A model generated the notes under the pieces. That model was given only the letters and a program-made list of their open reading frames with translations, was not told where the DNA came from and ran no database searches. From Gonium pectorale (lineage: Eukaryota; Chlorophyta; Chlorophyceae; Chlamydomonadales; Volvocaceae): a DNA stretch of 11,569 nt. The stretch spans positions 2,842,938 through 2,854,506 of the forward strand of contig LSYV01000002.1 of NCBI GenBank assembly GCA_001584585.1, written 5' to 3'. A program made the position numbers and the translations under genes. Positions 1 to 7,490 of this stretch are shown here, piece after piece (position 1 is the first letter of the stretch; the number at the start of each line of letters is the position of its first letter).

Positions 1-181
1 TTGCCCCCCGACGGCATGGCGTCCAGGCACAGGAAACCATGCCGGCGCTCCATGCCGGCAGCAACGGCCGCCAACCCGCAGCATGGACCCAACGGACCCG
101 ACGGACCCGACGTTTGGACCGCCCGCACATCGCAGGTTCGCGGCGCACCCGGCCGCCGCCCCCCTGCTGCACGCGCCGTAC
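1..181 (-). other. Probable next intron of the SET gene, or continuation of its last exon
   Basis: After the codon for Lys463 the minus strand reads GTACGG, a usable 5' splice site, so this stretch is most simply the beginning of an intron. The reading frame nevertheless stays open to base 1, and its translation is Arg/Gly/Val-rich without family resemblance. It holds a 9-base tandem repeat, three copies of GGACCC(A/G)AC at 85-111, and a 10-base direct repeat CCATGCCGGC at 37-46 and 50-59. The missing rest of the substrate-binding domain and the stop codon must lie to the left. Confidence 0.5.
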
Positions 182-3100
182 CTTGACCTGGTTGAGCTGC
201 CGGAGCACCTCCGCCGGCAGATCCTGCTCCTGCTGCGCCGGCGCCGGCCCCGGCCCCGCCTGCCCGGCCCGCTGCCTCCGCTCCTCCGCCTGCTCCGCGA
301 GCCCCGCCTCCAGGGCCGCCCGGTACAGCGGCTCGGCCTCCTCGTCCGACAGCTGCATACGGCACCAGCGCACGGTGCGGGCGTCAGCCCGGCAGGGCAG
401 CGTCACCGCCCATGACCTTTTCCCCCCTTGCGTCTGCTCCGTGTGGGTGGGGAAGCCACAGCCGCCGTGGTCGCCTTGGGGCGCGGGCAGCGGGGCCCCA
501 GGCAAGGGGCAAGCCGCCGCCCGCCGTCCGGCACCGGCGCCTCCGCCATAAGCAGGGCCTAGAAATCCTTGCGCTGACAACCATGGCCTGCTCTCCCTCT
601 AACCCCACCCCCACCCTCCAACATTTCCCTCGGGCCAAGCTCTGGAGGAGCATCGCATCATGTACGCATGGCAACGCCCGCTAACCCGCAGCCGCCCCTT
701 CCCCGTTCGGCCCGTCTTGCTCCCCGCCCCACCCCACCCCCCATTCCAACACACAGCCCCGTCCCGTAGCCGAGCGCGCGCTCACCCTGCCCGCGCCGAA
801 GCGCTGGTGGTGCCACTCCAGGGCGGCCTCCAGGTCGGGCCACAGTACCGCGTCGTCGTGCGGGTTGGCGCGGGGCACGAAGCCTGCACAGCCGCAACAA
901 ACAGGCGGCAACAAGGACGAAAACATAATAGGAAAGCATCAAAGGGCACGCCAACCAAATCAAAGGGGAACGCGGCACAAGCTACGTTCACGGCCCCGCC
1001 TTCGCTGTCCGTGCGGCGTGACTGGCCCGCGCCATCGTTAGTTGGATACTACGGGTGAAAGGATGAGGTGCGGGCGCAGAAACTTCGACCCAGTCGCTGA
1101 TGATCCATTCGGATCGGTTCCTGGATTGCGCTGCGGGGGAATGTATCCACCCAAGGCAGCTCCTCCGCTCAAAACTAGTCACTACTAAGCGCTACAAGTT
1201 GTGCACCTAACATGCCACGACGCCACAACGTCTTCAAATGAAACGACACCACGACGCCACGACGCCACAACGTGGCGTACATGCTGGGTGGGATGGATGG
1301 TGGCGCACACGTCGCCCATGCCCATGGACCCCCGGAGGCACCCACCCCACCCCACCACACCCACCCCATCCCACCACACCCCACCCACCGTAGTGGAGGA
1401 AGAAGTCGTCGTTGGGCCGTTCACCGTACGACAGAAGCAGCTCCTGGCCGGGGGCGATGGGCGCGGTGGCACTCACGCGCATTACCCAGCCGCCGCCGCC
1501 GGGGCCGGGGGCCACCAGGTCCCAGCTGCGGAAGAGGGGAGGGGGGGGGGGCGAGCAGGAGTTTGGGACGGGGCAGGAGGGAAGGACGTTGGGTCCGGGG
1601 TCCGGGGAAAAGGAGCGGGCGGCCGGTACGCACGGCAAGGTGCCTGGTGCGCGACGCCACTAATGGTGCGTTCCCTCCGATCCCGGCCTTTCCCAGCGCC
1701 CTCCCGCGCCCAACGCGCTGCCTTGCAACGCGCGTGCGGCATTGTGTGGCCCCGAGCGCCCGTGTAAGCGCTCCTCTTTCTTCCGGTCAGTCTCCACTCC
1801 ACTTTTGCACCACCACCCGCTCCGCACACACCTACCGTACCTTCCCCATCACACTCAACCTACCCAACACCACCCTCCCTCCCCATACGCTACCATACGC
1901 CTTCCCACTCGGCATGGCGCTCCCGCCGCGTCAACCGACCCATGGGTCTCCCGCCGACACCCCCGGGGTGACGCACCGTACGTTGTCGGTGGGCGCCGCG
2001 CCGCCCGCAAGCCCCCTGACCCGCGGGTCCGCCTGGTCGCCCCCGTGGTTGAGCATGTCCACCAGCGGCACCAGCATGCGCACGCCCACGCCGCCGCCGG
2101 GGGCCGCATTCGCAAAGGTGCGCGAGTGCACCACCTGCAGGGGTTGTGTGAGAGGGGGCGATGAGAGTGGTTGAGCACACATGTGTGCATGTGTGTGGTT
2201 GGGGTGGTTGGGGTGGTTGGGGAGGGGGGACGAAGAGGCAGCGGCGGGGAGGCGCAGCCACGGGCAAGGGCGAGGGTGCGGGTGAAGGCAGGAATGCGGG
2301 TGCAGAGGGTAGAGGGCAGACGACGGTAGGTGGGGGCAGGGGGGCAGGGAGGGAGGGGGAGAGTTAACGCACAATGGCGGGGACGGCGGCTGCCCCAACA
2401 CACGCGGAGGGAGCACCGGCACCGACACCGGCCAATCTACCCCCGGCCCCGCATCCCAGCCCCAGCCTCCATCCAGACACAGCTTCCGCAACCCATCCCC
2501 CCAATCACCCAGCACCATCCTCCAGCCAGCCCCAGCCCCATCCACCACCCAGTCTCCGACACCACCCCGCCCCAGCCCCCGCGCACCGACAGCGCCCAGC
2601 GGAACTCCTCCTCCCCCAGCCCGCCGGTGGCCTCCGGGCCGCAGGCACCGAACGCGTCCGCCCGCAGCCAGTCTGCCGCGTGCAGCGCCTCCTGCGCGGG
2701 CGGGTAGCGCAGCCCCGCGATGTCCTCCCAGCCAAACACCTCCAGCGGGGCAGGCACCCGCGACGGAAGCACCTGCTCGCCACGTTGGGCGGGCGGCGCG
2801 GGGGGGGAGGGGAGGGGAGGGGGGGGAAGGGAGGGGAGGAAATCATGAGGGTTGATACCATTCCCACTAGAACAGCCTTAGGCGCATGGGAGGGGATGGG
2901 AGGGGGAGGGTCGAGAAGGGTAGGGGAGGGGAGGCGTAACCCGCGCCGGAGGCCGGGAGGGAGGACGAGGGTGGAGGGTAACGAAGGAGGGAAAGGGAAC
3001 CGGATGGAGGGTGTGGCCGCACGGGCAGCAGCGGTGCGTCGACGTACGGCAAGGATACGGCATCGAGTGCCCTGCAGGGATTTCACTCTTCCGTGTTGGA

Positions 3101-5027
3101 TTTTAGTTGTTGGTTGCTGTTGTTGTTGCTGTATGCATCGGGCCGACCGCACCTGCACGTAGGACGCCCAGGGCGACCTGGCGCCCGCCGCCACGTGCCG
3201 CAGCAGCTTGCACGCCAGCCGCACGCTCCAGGGGGCGCCCTGCGGCGGCGGCAGCCGGCGGACGACGGTGGCACCCCGGGTCGTAGAGTGTGTGGGGGGG
3301 AGGGAGGCAGCAGCCGTGAGCGGGCGGCGGAGGGTGGAGACAAGGGAGACGCGGCGGTGGAAGAGGCGGCGGCCGAGGGGGCGACGGAGCGGCACCATTG
3401 GCGGGCGTGGAAGGGGCCAGCTCTGGCCGCTGCTCGCTTCAGTGGCGCCACCGGTCGGGGCGGGTGGGGCTCCTTCTTGGGTGCGCAAAAACCAGCTGCC
3501 CCCTGTCCTCATCGTGGCACGCCACCTCAGCGCCCCAGATACGCAAGCGGATGTTTTCCACCAAAGCTGTCATTGTTGTTGGCCCCGCTGCTGCCGTCTA
3601 CCACCCAGGGCAGCACTTCCATGCCACGAGGAGGCTACCGAAACCAGTGACGCGCTGTTTGACTCACCTCGTACAGCAGTTGGTTGGACTCATCGTCCCC
3701 TGGGTGGTCTGTCAGCGCCAGCCGCAGGGGGATTTCAAACACCGTCTCCCCGGCAGCGATGGGCTGCCGGCGGGGATTACCCCAGTTCGGGTGAAGGGGG
3801 GAGGCCAAGGGTGGGCAAGGACCTCAGCGCACGCTGGGCTAGGAGGCGGGGATGCGGGAAATGGGTGAGAGTGAGGGACAAGTGGGGCGGCGAGGAGTGG
3901 GGCCGATGGGGCTTAGGGGCTGCGGGGCGGAGTCGACGGGTGTGCGGCGCGGGCGGGCTGAAGTGACCCACGGTTCCCGCGCGTACCGGCGATACACAGG
4001 CAGCGCCCAGGATAAGACGCCACCCCCGCCCCTCCTGGCCCCATATTAGCGCGCCCATTTCCTCCAGCAGTCGTAACTCCGCACAGCACCGGTGTCAGAC
4101 GCGCCGGGGCCGGCGGGGGGTTGCGGGTTGCGGCGATGGGGCGGGGGGGCCGGGTGCACAGGAGCAGGGGGGCGCAGTGCAGTGCAGTGCAGTGCAGTGC
4201 AGTGCAGTGCAGTGCAGTGCAGTGCAGTGCAGTGCAGTGCAGTGCAGTGCAGTGCAGGTGCGGGGGGACGGGGGGGGGCCATAGCACCGCCGCACGCTGG
4301 TGGGGCGTCGCGCCTTTTCCGATGCAGAAGGAAAATGGACCTTGCCCCCTTACCCCCGCGCACACACCCCTCACCTCCATAGGGATACAGGAGGGGGGAG
4401 GGCGGGCGGGGCGCTGTGGGCCTTTCGCCACTCAGCCTTTGATGAATCGGGATGACATGCGCCTGCGGCTTCTATACTGAGAGCGCCTTCCAAGTCCCAG
4501 CCCTGTGACCCCTCACCTCCTCGCACAGCAGCCCCCGCTCCCCGTCCTCCGAGGCGAACAACGCCACCTTGCTGTCCTCCAGGCCGATGCCCTTGACGCC
4601 TGGCCCCGGGACCGCGTTACAGAGGGATGTCGCGGTTTGGGCGGGCGGCGCGAGAGGGAGTGCGGGGGCTAGGCTAGCCGGTGGGGTGGGGGTCATGTGC
4701 AAGGGGGGGGGGGGGCGACATGGGGGTTTGCCCACCGTTGGCGACCAGCCAGCCCAGGAAGTTCTCCAGAACTTCGGCAGACGAGCGCTCCGCCTCGACG
4801 TCGTTGGCTATGGCAGCGGTCCGCGCGGAGGACGGCCTCTGTGCGAGCCAGGAGTGCCGAGGCGCTGATGTTGGCGGTGACTGCCGCGATTTGGATATAC
4901 ATCTAGGATTATAGATTTCATGGGATTGAGCGACATGGAGGAGAGCAAACACAGGGGTATTCACTGTCCATGAAGCACGGCTTGCGCGGCCAAGGCTTGC
5001 GCCGCGGCGTCCTATGCGCATCTCCAT
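182..5027 (-). CDS. SET-domain protein lysine methyltransferase, Rubisco-LSMT/SETD3-like; 9 exons, 3' end outside window
   Basis: It probably transfers methyl groups from AdoMet to a lysine of a non-histone protein, as Rubisco LSMT-class SET enzymes do; the substrate cannot be told. Exons in transcript order: 5027-4736, 4599-4517, 3763-3668, 3239-3153, 2772-2587, 2134-1977, 1525-1389, 883-786, 433-182. All introns are GT-AG and phases join exactly, giving 463 codons. The start of the core reads ERGLLCEE then PIAAGETVFEIP across a splice (about 118-137). Next come PWSVRLACKLL (160-170), EEEFRWALS/VVHSRTF (exons E/F), LVPLVDMLNH with the AdoMet-binding Asn-His at 277-278, and ELLLSYGERPNDDFFLHYGF with the invariant SET tyrosine at 334. 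The last exon, ending LRQLNQVK, begins the helical substrate-binding region. Residues 1-75 are poor in acids and rich in Arg, Ser and Ala, resembling a chloroplast transit peptide. The start is uncertain: the frame stays open upstream, with another ATG at 5075. The family is secure; the exact substrate and N-terminus are not. Confidence 0.92.
434..785 (-). other. Intron 8 of the SET gene
   Basis: The donor is AGG/GTGAGC at 786/785 and the acceptor GGAGCAG/ACG at 434/433; both sides are phase 0. The joined peptide reads FGAGR-TQGGKRSWAVTL. The donor is strong. The acceptor was chosen as the only nearby AG that keeps the frame into the RADARTVRWCRMQLS segment; its pyrimidine tract is weak, so the first few residues of the last exon are the least certain splice in this gene. 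I see no gene inside. Confidence 0.72.
1214..1273. repeat. 18-base direct repeat pair
   Basis: GCCACGACGCCACAACGT occurs identically at 1214-1231 and 1256-1273, 42 bases apart. The intervening DNA contains further degenerate CCACGACG copies (about 1248-1260). The surrounding unit looks like a decayed minisatellite inside an intron. It shows no boundary features of a transposon. Confidence 0.85.
1336..1388 (-). repeat. G-triplet array at a 5' splice site (quadruplex-capable on transcript strand)
   Basis: On the plus strand this is an imperfect CCCACCCCACCACACCC repeat. On the transcript (minus) strand it reads as successive runs of three or four Gs separated by T, AT or TGTGGT, starting within the GTGGGT donor itself. 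At least six G-runs of three or more with short loops are visible, which meets the usual quadruplex pattern in both DNA and pre-mRNA. Confidence 0.8.
1526..1976 (-). other. Intron 6 of the SET gene
   Basis: The donor GTACG/GTGCGT lies at 1977/1976 and the acceptor CTCTTCCGCAG/C at 1526/1525. Joining them rebuilds an arginine from CG+C and gives TDNVRWDLV, the normal link between the Asn-His motif and the last SET strands. On the plus strand an 11-G run sits at 1541-1551, so the transcript has a C-rich tract just before the acceptor. Nothing coding is seen. Confidence 0.9.
2135..2586 (-). other. Intron 5 of the SET gene, with palindrome and GGTTGGGGT array
   Basis: The donor is CTGTCG/GTGCGC at 2587/2586. 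The acceptor, CAACCCCTGCAG/GTGGTG at 2135/2134, is an excellent polypyrimidine-CAG. The joined peptide is RWALS-VVHSRTF, a hallmark of this SET subfamily. Near the acceptor it carries a 14-base palindrome and a tandem G-rich array; the donor half is CA/CC-rich simple sequence. No gene is supported inside. Confidence 0.92.
2175..2222. repeat. Perfect 14-base palindrome followed by GGTTGGGGT tandem array
   Basis: GCACACATGTGTGC at 2175-2188 equals its own reverse complement. Eight bases later GGTTGGGGT repeats almost three times at 2197-2222, followed by a further six-G run ending near 2228. The plus strand therefore has several G-runs of four or more with short T-containing loops and could form a quadruplex. 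The transcript strand is the C-rich one here, so any such structure would be in DNA, not RNA. Confidence 0.85.
2773..3152 (-). other. Intron 4 of the SET gene, with long polypurine tracts
   Basis: The donor GTGCAG/GTGCGG is at 3153/3152 and the acceptor GGCGAGCAG/GTGCTTCC at 2773/2772; phase 0 on both sides joins SYVQ to VLPSRVPAPLE. Two polypurine stretches (about 2800-2840 and 2885-2935 on the plus strand, built on GGGGA) make the transcript strand pyrimidine-rich. A GTT/GCT-rich stretch lies near the donor at about 3105-3132. No gene is seen. Confidence 0.9.
3240..3667 (-). other. Intron 3 of the SET gene
   Basis: The donor GAG/GTGAGT at 3668/3667 matches consensus; the acceptor is CCGCCGCCGCAG/GGC at 3240/3239. 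Phase 0 joins NQLLYE directly to GAPWSVRLACKLL, a short but normal spacing for this family, so no further exon is needed within. The upstream half, about 3450-3660, has mixed composition with no motif I recognise. Confidence 0.88.
3764..4516 (-). other. Intron 2 of the SET gene (753 bases), with a pentanucleotide microsatellite
   Basis: This is the longest intron of the gene. The donor is GAGGAG/GTGAGG at 4517/4516 and the acceptor CCGCCGGCAG/CCC at 3764/3763; both are phase 0, joining ERGLLCEE to PIAAGETVFEIP. It contains the (GCAGT)n array and short G-runs around it. Open frames across it are repeat artefacts, and I see no coding exon or RNA gene inside. Confidence 0.9.
4174..4257. repeat. 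(GCAGT)n microsatellite, 16 full copies plus GCAG
   Basis: A pure pentanucleotide tract of 84 bases without a single interruption lies in intron 2 of the SET gene. Since five is not a multiple of three and the unit creates no stop codon, three frames on each strand stay open across it. The purity suggests recent expansion or active slippage. Confidence 0.97.
4600..4735 (-). other. Intron 1 of the SET gene
   Basis: The donor AACG/GTGGGC is at 4736/4735 and the acceptor CCGGGGCCAG/GC at 4600/4599. The split glycine codon is rebuilt (G+GC), giving WLVANGGVKGIGLED, a typical start of the LSMT-like SET region. On the plus strand a run of 13 Gs at 4703-4715 places a poly-C tract just downstream of the donor in the transcript. 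Confidence 0.9.
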
Positions 5028-5477
5028 GTTCAGGTAGGATCTATGCTTTGAACTTAACACTGCGTCCAGCTGCATCTTGGGTGTTGGGTCGCCCCAACGC
5101 CCAACGGTGGATCGGCCGGACCGGACCAACCGACATGACACAAACCCGGCCGCAAAGCCGAGCACGGGAGAAGGACACACAGTGATATCACTTGACAGCA
5201 TTGTGAGCGTACATTGTAGGCTAGAGGAGAGCTGCTGGTCCAAACACAAAAGCGCCATGCCGCTCCCATTGCGGGCATTTGTACATGCAGCAGCACATTT
5301 GTTCATAATGACCACTTCAGTGCAAGCGTTAAATCTCGGTAAGCTGAAGTGGGGCCAATCCCTCGTCGCACGCTCGCCATGCCATGACCTAACCTGACGT
5401 GACCGACCGGTGCGACGGGACAACCACAACCATACCTGCAATCTACTTTTCCCTTACGTTCCGCTACAATTTCATTC
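5028..5477. promoter_or_regulatory. Divergent intergenic region between the SET gene and the membrane-protein gene
   Basis: The two neighbours are read away from each other, so this stretch of about 450 bases must hold both 5' leaders and probably both promoters. It is visibly poorer in GC than the genes around it. I found no convincing TATA box or named element. Both edges are soft: the minus-strand frame of the SET gene is open as far as 5441, with an ATG at 5075, and the plus-strand gene may have an exon upstream of 5478. Confidence 0.55.
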
Positions 5478-7238
5478 ATGCGCGTCCGTAAATCCGTTTC
5501 CCAGTCTAACCGGTTCCCACGTCCCGCGTCCATTGTTCACTCCGCCATCACTCATTCTTTCTTCCTCCTTCCGCATGATGCCATAACCATAGGAGGCAAC
5601 GTCCGCCAAGTCCAGAGCTATATCAGCAGCGGTGCGCAGTATACGTACAACCCGTGGCCCATGAGCTTCGCCGGCGCGACGCGGTGGTGCGAGATGACCT
5701 CCACCTCCCTGGCCCCCGCCTCGGCCCTTCACCCCGACTTAGTGCTATGGCTGGCGCAGACTATCCTCAGCCCCCTGGAGGACAGGGCCGACCCCCCCTC
5801 CTCCGCCGCCGATGCAAGCCCAGGCAGCGGCACCGCAACGCACCTGGGGACCGCGGCGGCTCCTGATCAGGGCCAAGCCGCAGCCAGCGGTTACGACAGC
5901 GCGGCTTCGGCGCCGATCCGTCAGCTTGTGTGGCTGGCAAGCCTGCCCTCCGCCTCGGCTCAACACTTGGGGGGCCTTGCGGGCGTCCGGCGCGTGTGCC
6001 CGGGATCGCTCCCGGGCTTGTGGCCGGAGGAGGGTCCCATACCACCTAGTGGTCCCCCCGGCTTGGCCGATCTGGGTGGTCAGTCGGCGCAGACACCGCC
6101 CGAGGAGCAGCTGCAGCAGCAGGATCAGGCGGCTTCCAGTGGCAGGTTAGGCCAGGGCGGCTGCTGGGGTGCAGCGGCGGGCATCGGTCGGGAGCCCTGC
6201 TGGGCGGCCTTCCCCTGCGACACCCCCGGCCTCGTGGCGCCCTTCCTCTGCGTCGCGCTGCCGCCGTCGCCGCCCCCCGCGGGCCCCAGCGTGCCCGGCA
6301 AAGCCGGCGTCGCTGGCCGCCCCGCCGCCAACAAGGTCAGCACGACCGGTGAGGGCATCGGGGTGCAGCAGCTGAGCACGACGGCGCCGCTGGCGTCGAA
6401 CGCCAGCGCCGCCGCCGCGGCGGCGGCAGGCACGGCGGCGGGCCGCACCACAGGCTTTAGTCGCTACGTGGGCTCGGCAGAGGGCACCCCACCCAGCGGC
6501 CCCGAAAGTGCCGGCAACCTGGGATTCAGCACTGGTGCCAATGAACTAGAGCTGAGCTGGGAGGTAGGTCAGCCCTTCACTGGTCTAATGGCGCTGGAGG
6601 CCGCGGCGGCGGAGGCGCGCCGGGTGCCGCCGATACCGCCAGGGCCGCTTCCGCCGGGGCCGCCGCAGGAGGGCGGCGGCCTGGCGGTTTCCCTCCTCGC
6701 CACCCTCATCGCCGTGTGCGCAGGGACCGTCGCAGTCGCCGCGGCCGTCACGGTGTACGTCATTGTACGGCTACGACGGCGGCAGCGCACGACAAGCGGC
6801 GCTCAGGCTCATCCTCATCAGCTGGTGACGGTCGGCAAGCCGCACGAGCCGGCTGCGGCGCTGGGGGCCTTCCCCGCCCACGCAGCTGGCGCCGGCATGG
6901 TGCCCGCAGCACCTCAAGCCGCAACTGGCTCATCGCATACAGTCGGGCTGGCCCCACCGCCACAGCCTCCCTCGCAGCTTCCACAGCCGACAGTACCGTC
7001 ACCACATCAGCAGCAGCAGCAGCACCAGCTGCATAACTGCCGTACAGGCCGAGCCCCACCCTCCGGCGTGCAGGTGGCCTGGGTGGCGCTGGACGGGCCC
7101 CGCCGCAACCAGCGCCGCCGCATGGGGACCGAGCCGCAGTTCACGGACCTGGCTGCGGCTGCGGCTGCGGCAGCGGCGGCAGGGAGGCCGGGTGCGGGCA
7201 CGGGCGCGAGGGAGCGGCGGGGGAGCGACTACGTGTGA
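5478..7238 (+). CDS. Unrecognised single-pass membrane protein, Pro/Ala-rich (586 aa)
   Basis: I do not recognise a family. One frame stays open for 1761 bases with G/C-ending codons over most of its length, and its features are coherent. Residues 1-400 hold six Cys (71, 174, 229, 241, 247, 258), an extensin-like PPSPPP stretch (about 262-267), an Ala tract (around 312) and a Pro-rich stalk VPPIPPGPLPPGPP. A membrane helix of nonpolar residues (about 402-430) is followed by RLRRRQR, a positive-inside stop-transfer. The tail (437-586) is rich in Pro, His and Gln, with HQQQQQHQLH, a VAWVALDGPRR segment and an Ala tract near 558. This fits a cell-surface or wall-facing protein of type I layout. 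The oddity is that no clear signal peptide follows the ATG at 5478, and the first 38 codons use bases unlike the rest. An AG at 5591-5592 after a T/C-rich stretch could be a splice acceptor, so a true first exon may lie upstream. Coding is likely; function is unknown. Confidence 0.72.
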   Translation: MRVRKSVSQSNRFPRPASIVHSAITHSFFLLPHDAITIGGNVRQVQSYISSGAQYTYNPWPMSFAGATRWCEMTSTSLAPASALHPDLVLWLAQTILSPLEDRADPPSSAADASPGSGTATHLGTAAAPDQGQAAASGYDSAASAPIRQLVWLASLPSASAQHLGGLAGVRRVCPGSLPGLWPEEGPIPPSGPPGLADLGGQSAQTPPEEQLQQQDQAASSGRLGQGGCWGAAAGIGREPCWAAFPCDTPGLVAPFLCVALPPSPPPAGPSVPGKAGVAGRPAANKVSTTGEGIGVQQLSTTAPLASNASAAAAAAAGTAAGRTTGFSRYVGSAEGTPPSGPESAGNLGFSTGANELELSWEVGQPFTGLMALEAAAAEARRVPPIPPGPLPPGPPQEGGGLAVSLLATLIAVCAGTVAVAAAVTVYVIVRLRRRQRTTSGAQAHPHQLVTVGKPHEPAAALGAFPAHAAGAGMVPAAPQAATGSSHTVGLAPPPQPPSQLPQPTVPSPHQQQQQHQLHNCRTGRAPPSGVQVAWVALDGPRRNQRRRMGTEPQFTDLAAAAAAAAAAGRPGAGTGARERRGSDYV

Positions 7239-7490
7239 TGGGGGGATGGGGCAAGGCCGCGGGAGGAGAGGAGCATCTGGGCAATGCAGGCGGCGCTGAC
7301 TGCGGGCGCCGGAGCTGCAGCTACACAGTCGGCGGAGCCTCGTGGCGATGTGCTTGTCGGCGCCTATAAATGAGGGTAGGAGCAAAGCGCGCGACCAGAA
7401 ACTATGAAGGCGTGCGCGATTGCGAGTGACAGGCAGCCGCCGCTGTGGCCTGGACTGGGACCAGTACATGTAATGGAGGCCGATGGGATG
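7239..7490 (+). other. Probable 3' untranslated region of the membrane-protein gene
   Basis: It follows the TGA at 7236-7238 and ends about 15-20 bases past the TGTAA at 7469-7473, the usual cleavage distance for this signal in Chlamydomonas. The length of about 250 bases is ordinary. A TATAAATG string at about 7365-7372 lies inside it and has no downstream gene at promoter distance. Confidence 0.6.
7469..7473 (+). terminator. TGTAA polyadenylation signal
   Basis: TGTAA is the volvocine counterpart of AATAAA. It sits 231 bases after the stop codon of the membrane-protein gene on the same strand, which is a normal position. A five-base match alone is weak, but position and orientation support it. 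Confidence 0.65.

Larger units (their letters stand above)
884..1388 (-). other. Intron 7 of the SET gene, with G-rich donor end and direct repeats
   Basis: The donor is TACG/GTGGGT at 1389/1388 and the acceptor GGCTGTGCAG/GC at 884/883. The split glycine is rebuilt (G+GC), giving the SET-typical FFLHYGFVPRAN. The first 48 intron bases are an array of G-triplets on the transcript strand (see the repeat entry). The middle has an 18-base direct repeat at 1214-1231 and 1256-1273. The acceptor-side part, about 890-1200, is A/T-richer than the rest. No gene is supported inside. Confidence 0.88.

Noticed and set aside
3913..4431. Repeat proteins with Cys-Thr-Ala-Leu-His or Val-Gln-Cys-Ser-Ala units
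   Set aside because: They are translations of the intronic (GCAGT)n microsatellite and are open only because the pentamer has no stop in any frame.
5303..5732. Minus-strand open frames (76 and 86 codons) as possible earlier exons of the SET gene
   Set aside because: They overlap the start of the plus-strand gene, their codons are not gene-like, and no phase-consistent splice to the first SET exon was found.
7364..7372. TATAAATG string resembling a TATA box
   Set aside because: It lies in the 3' untranslated region of the membrane-protein gene, and no gene starts at promoter distance on either strand.
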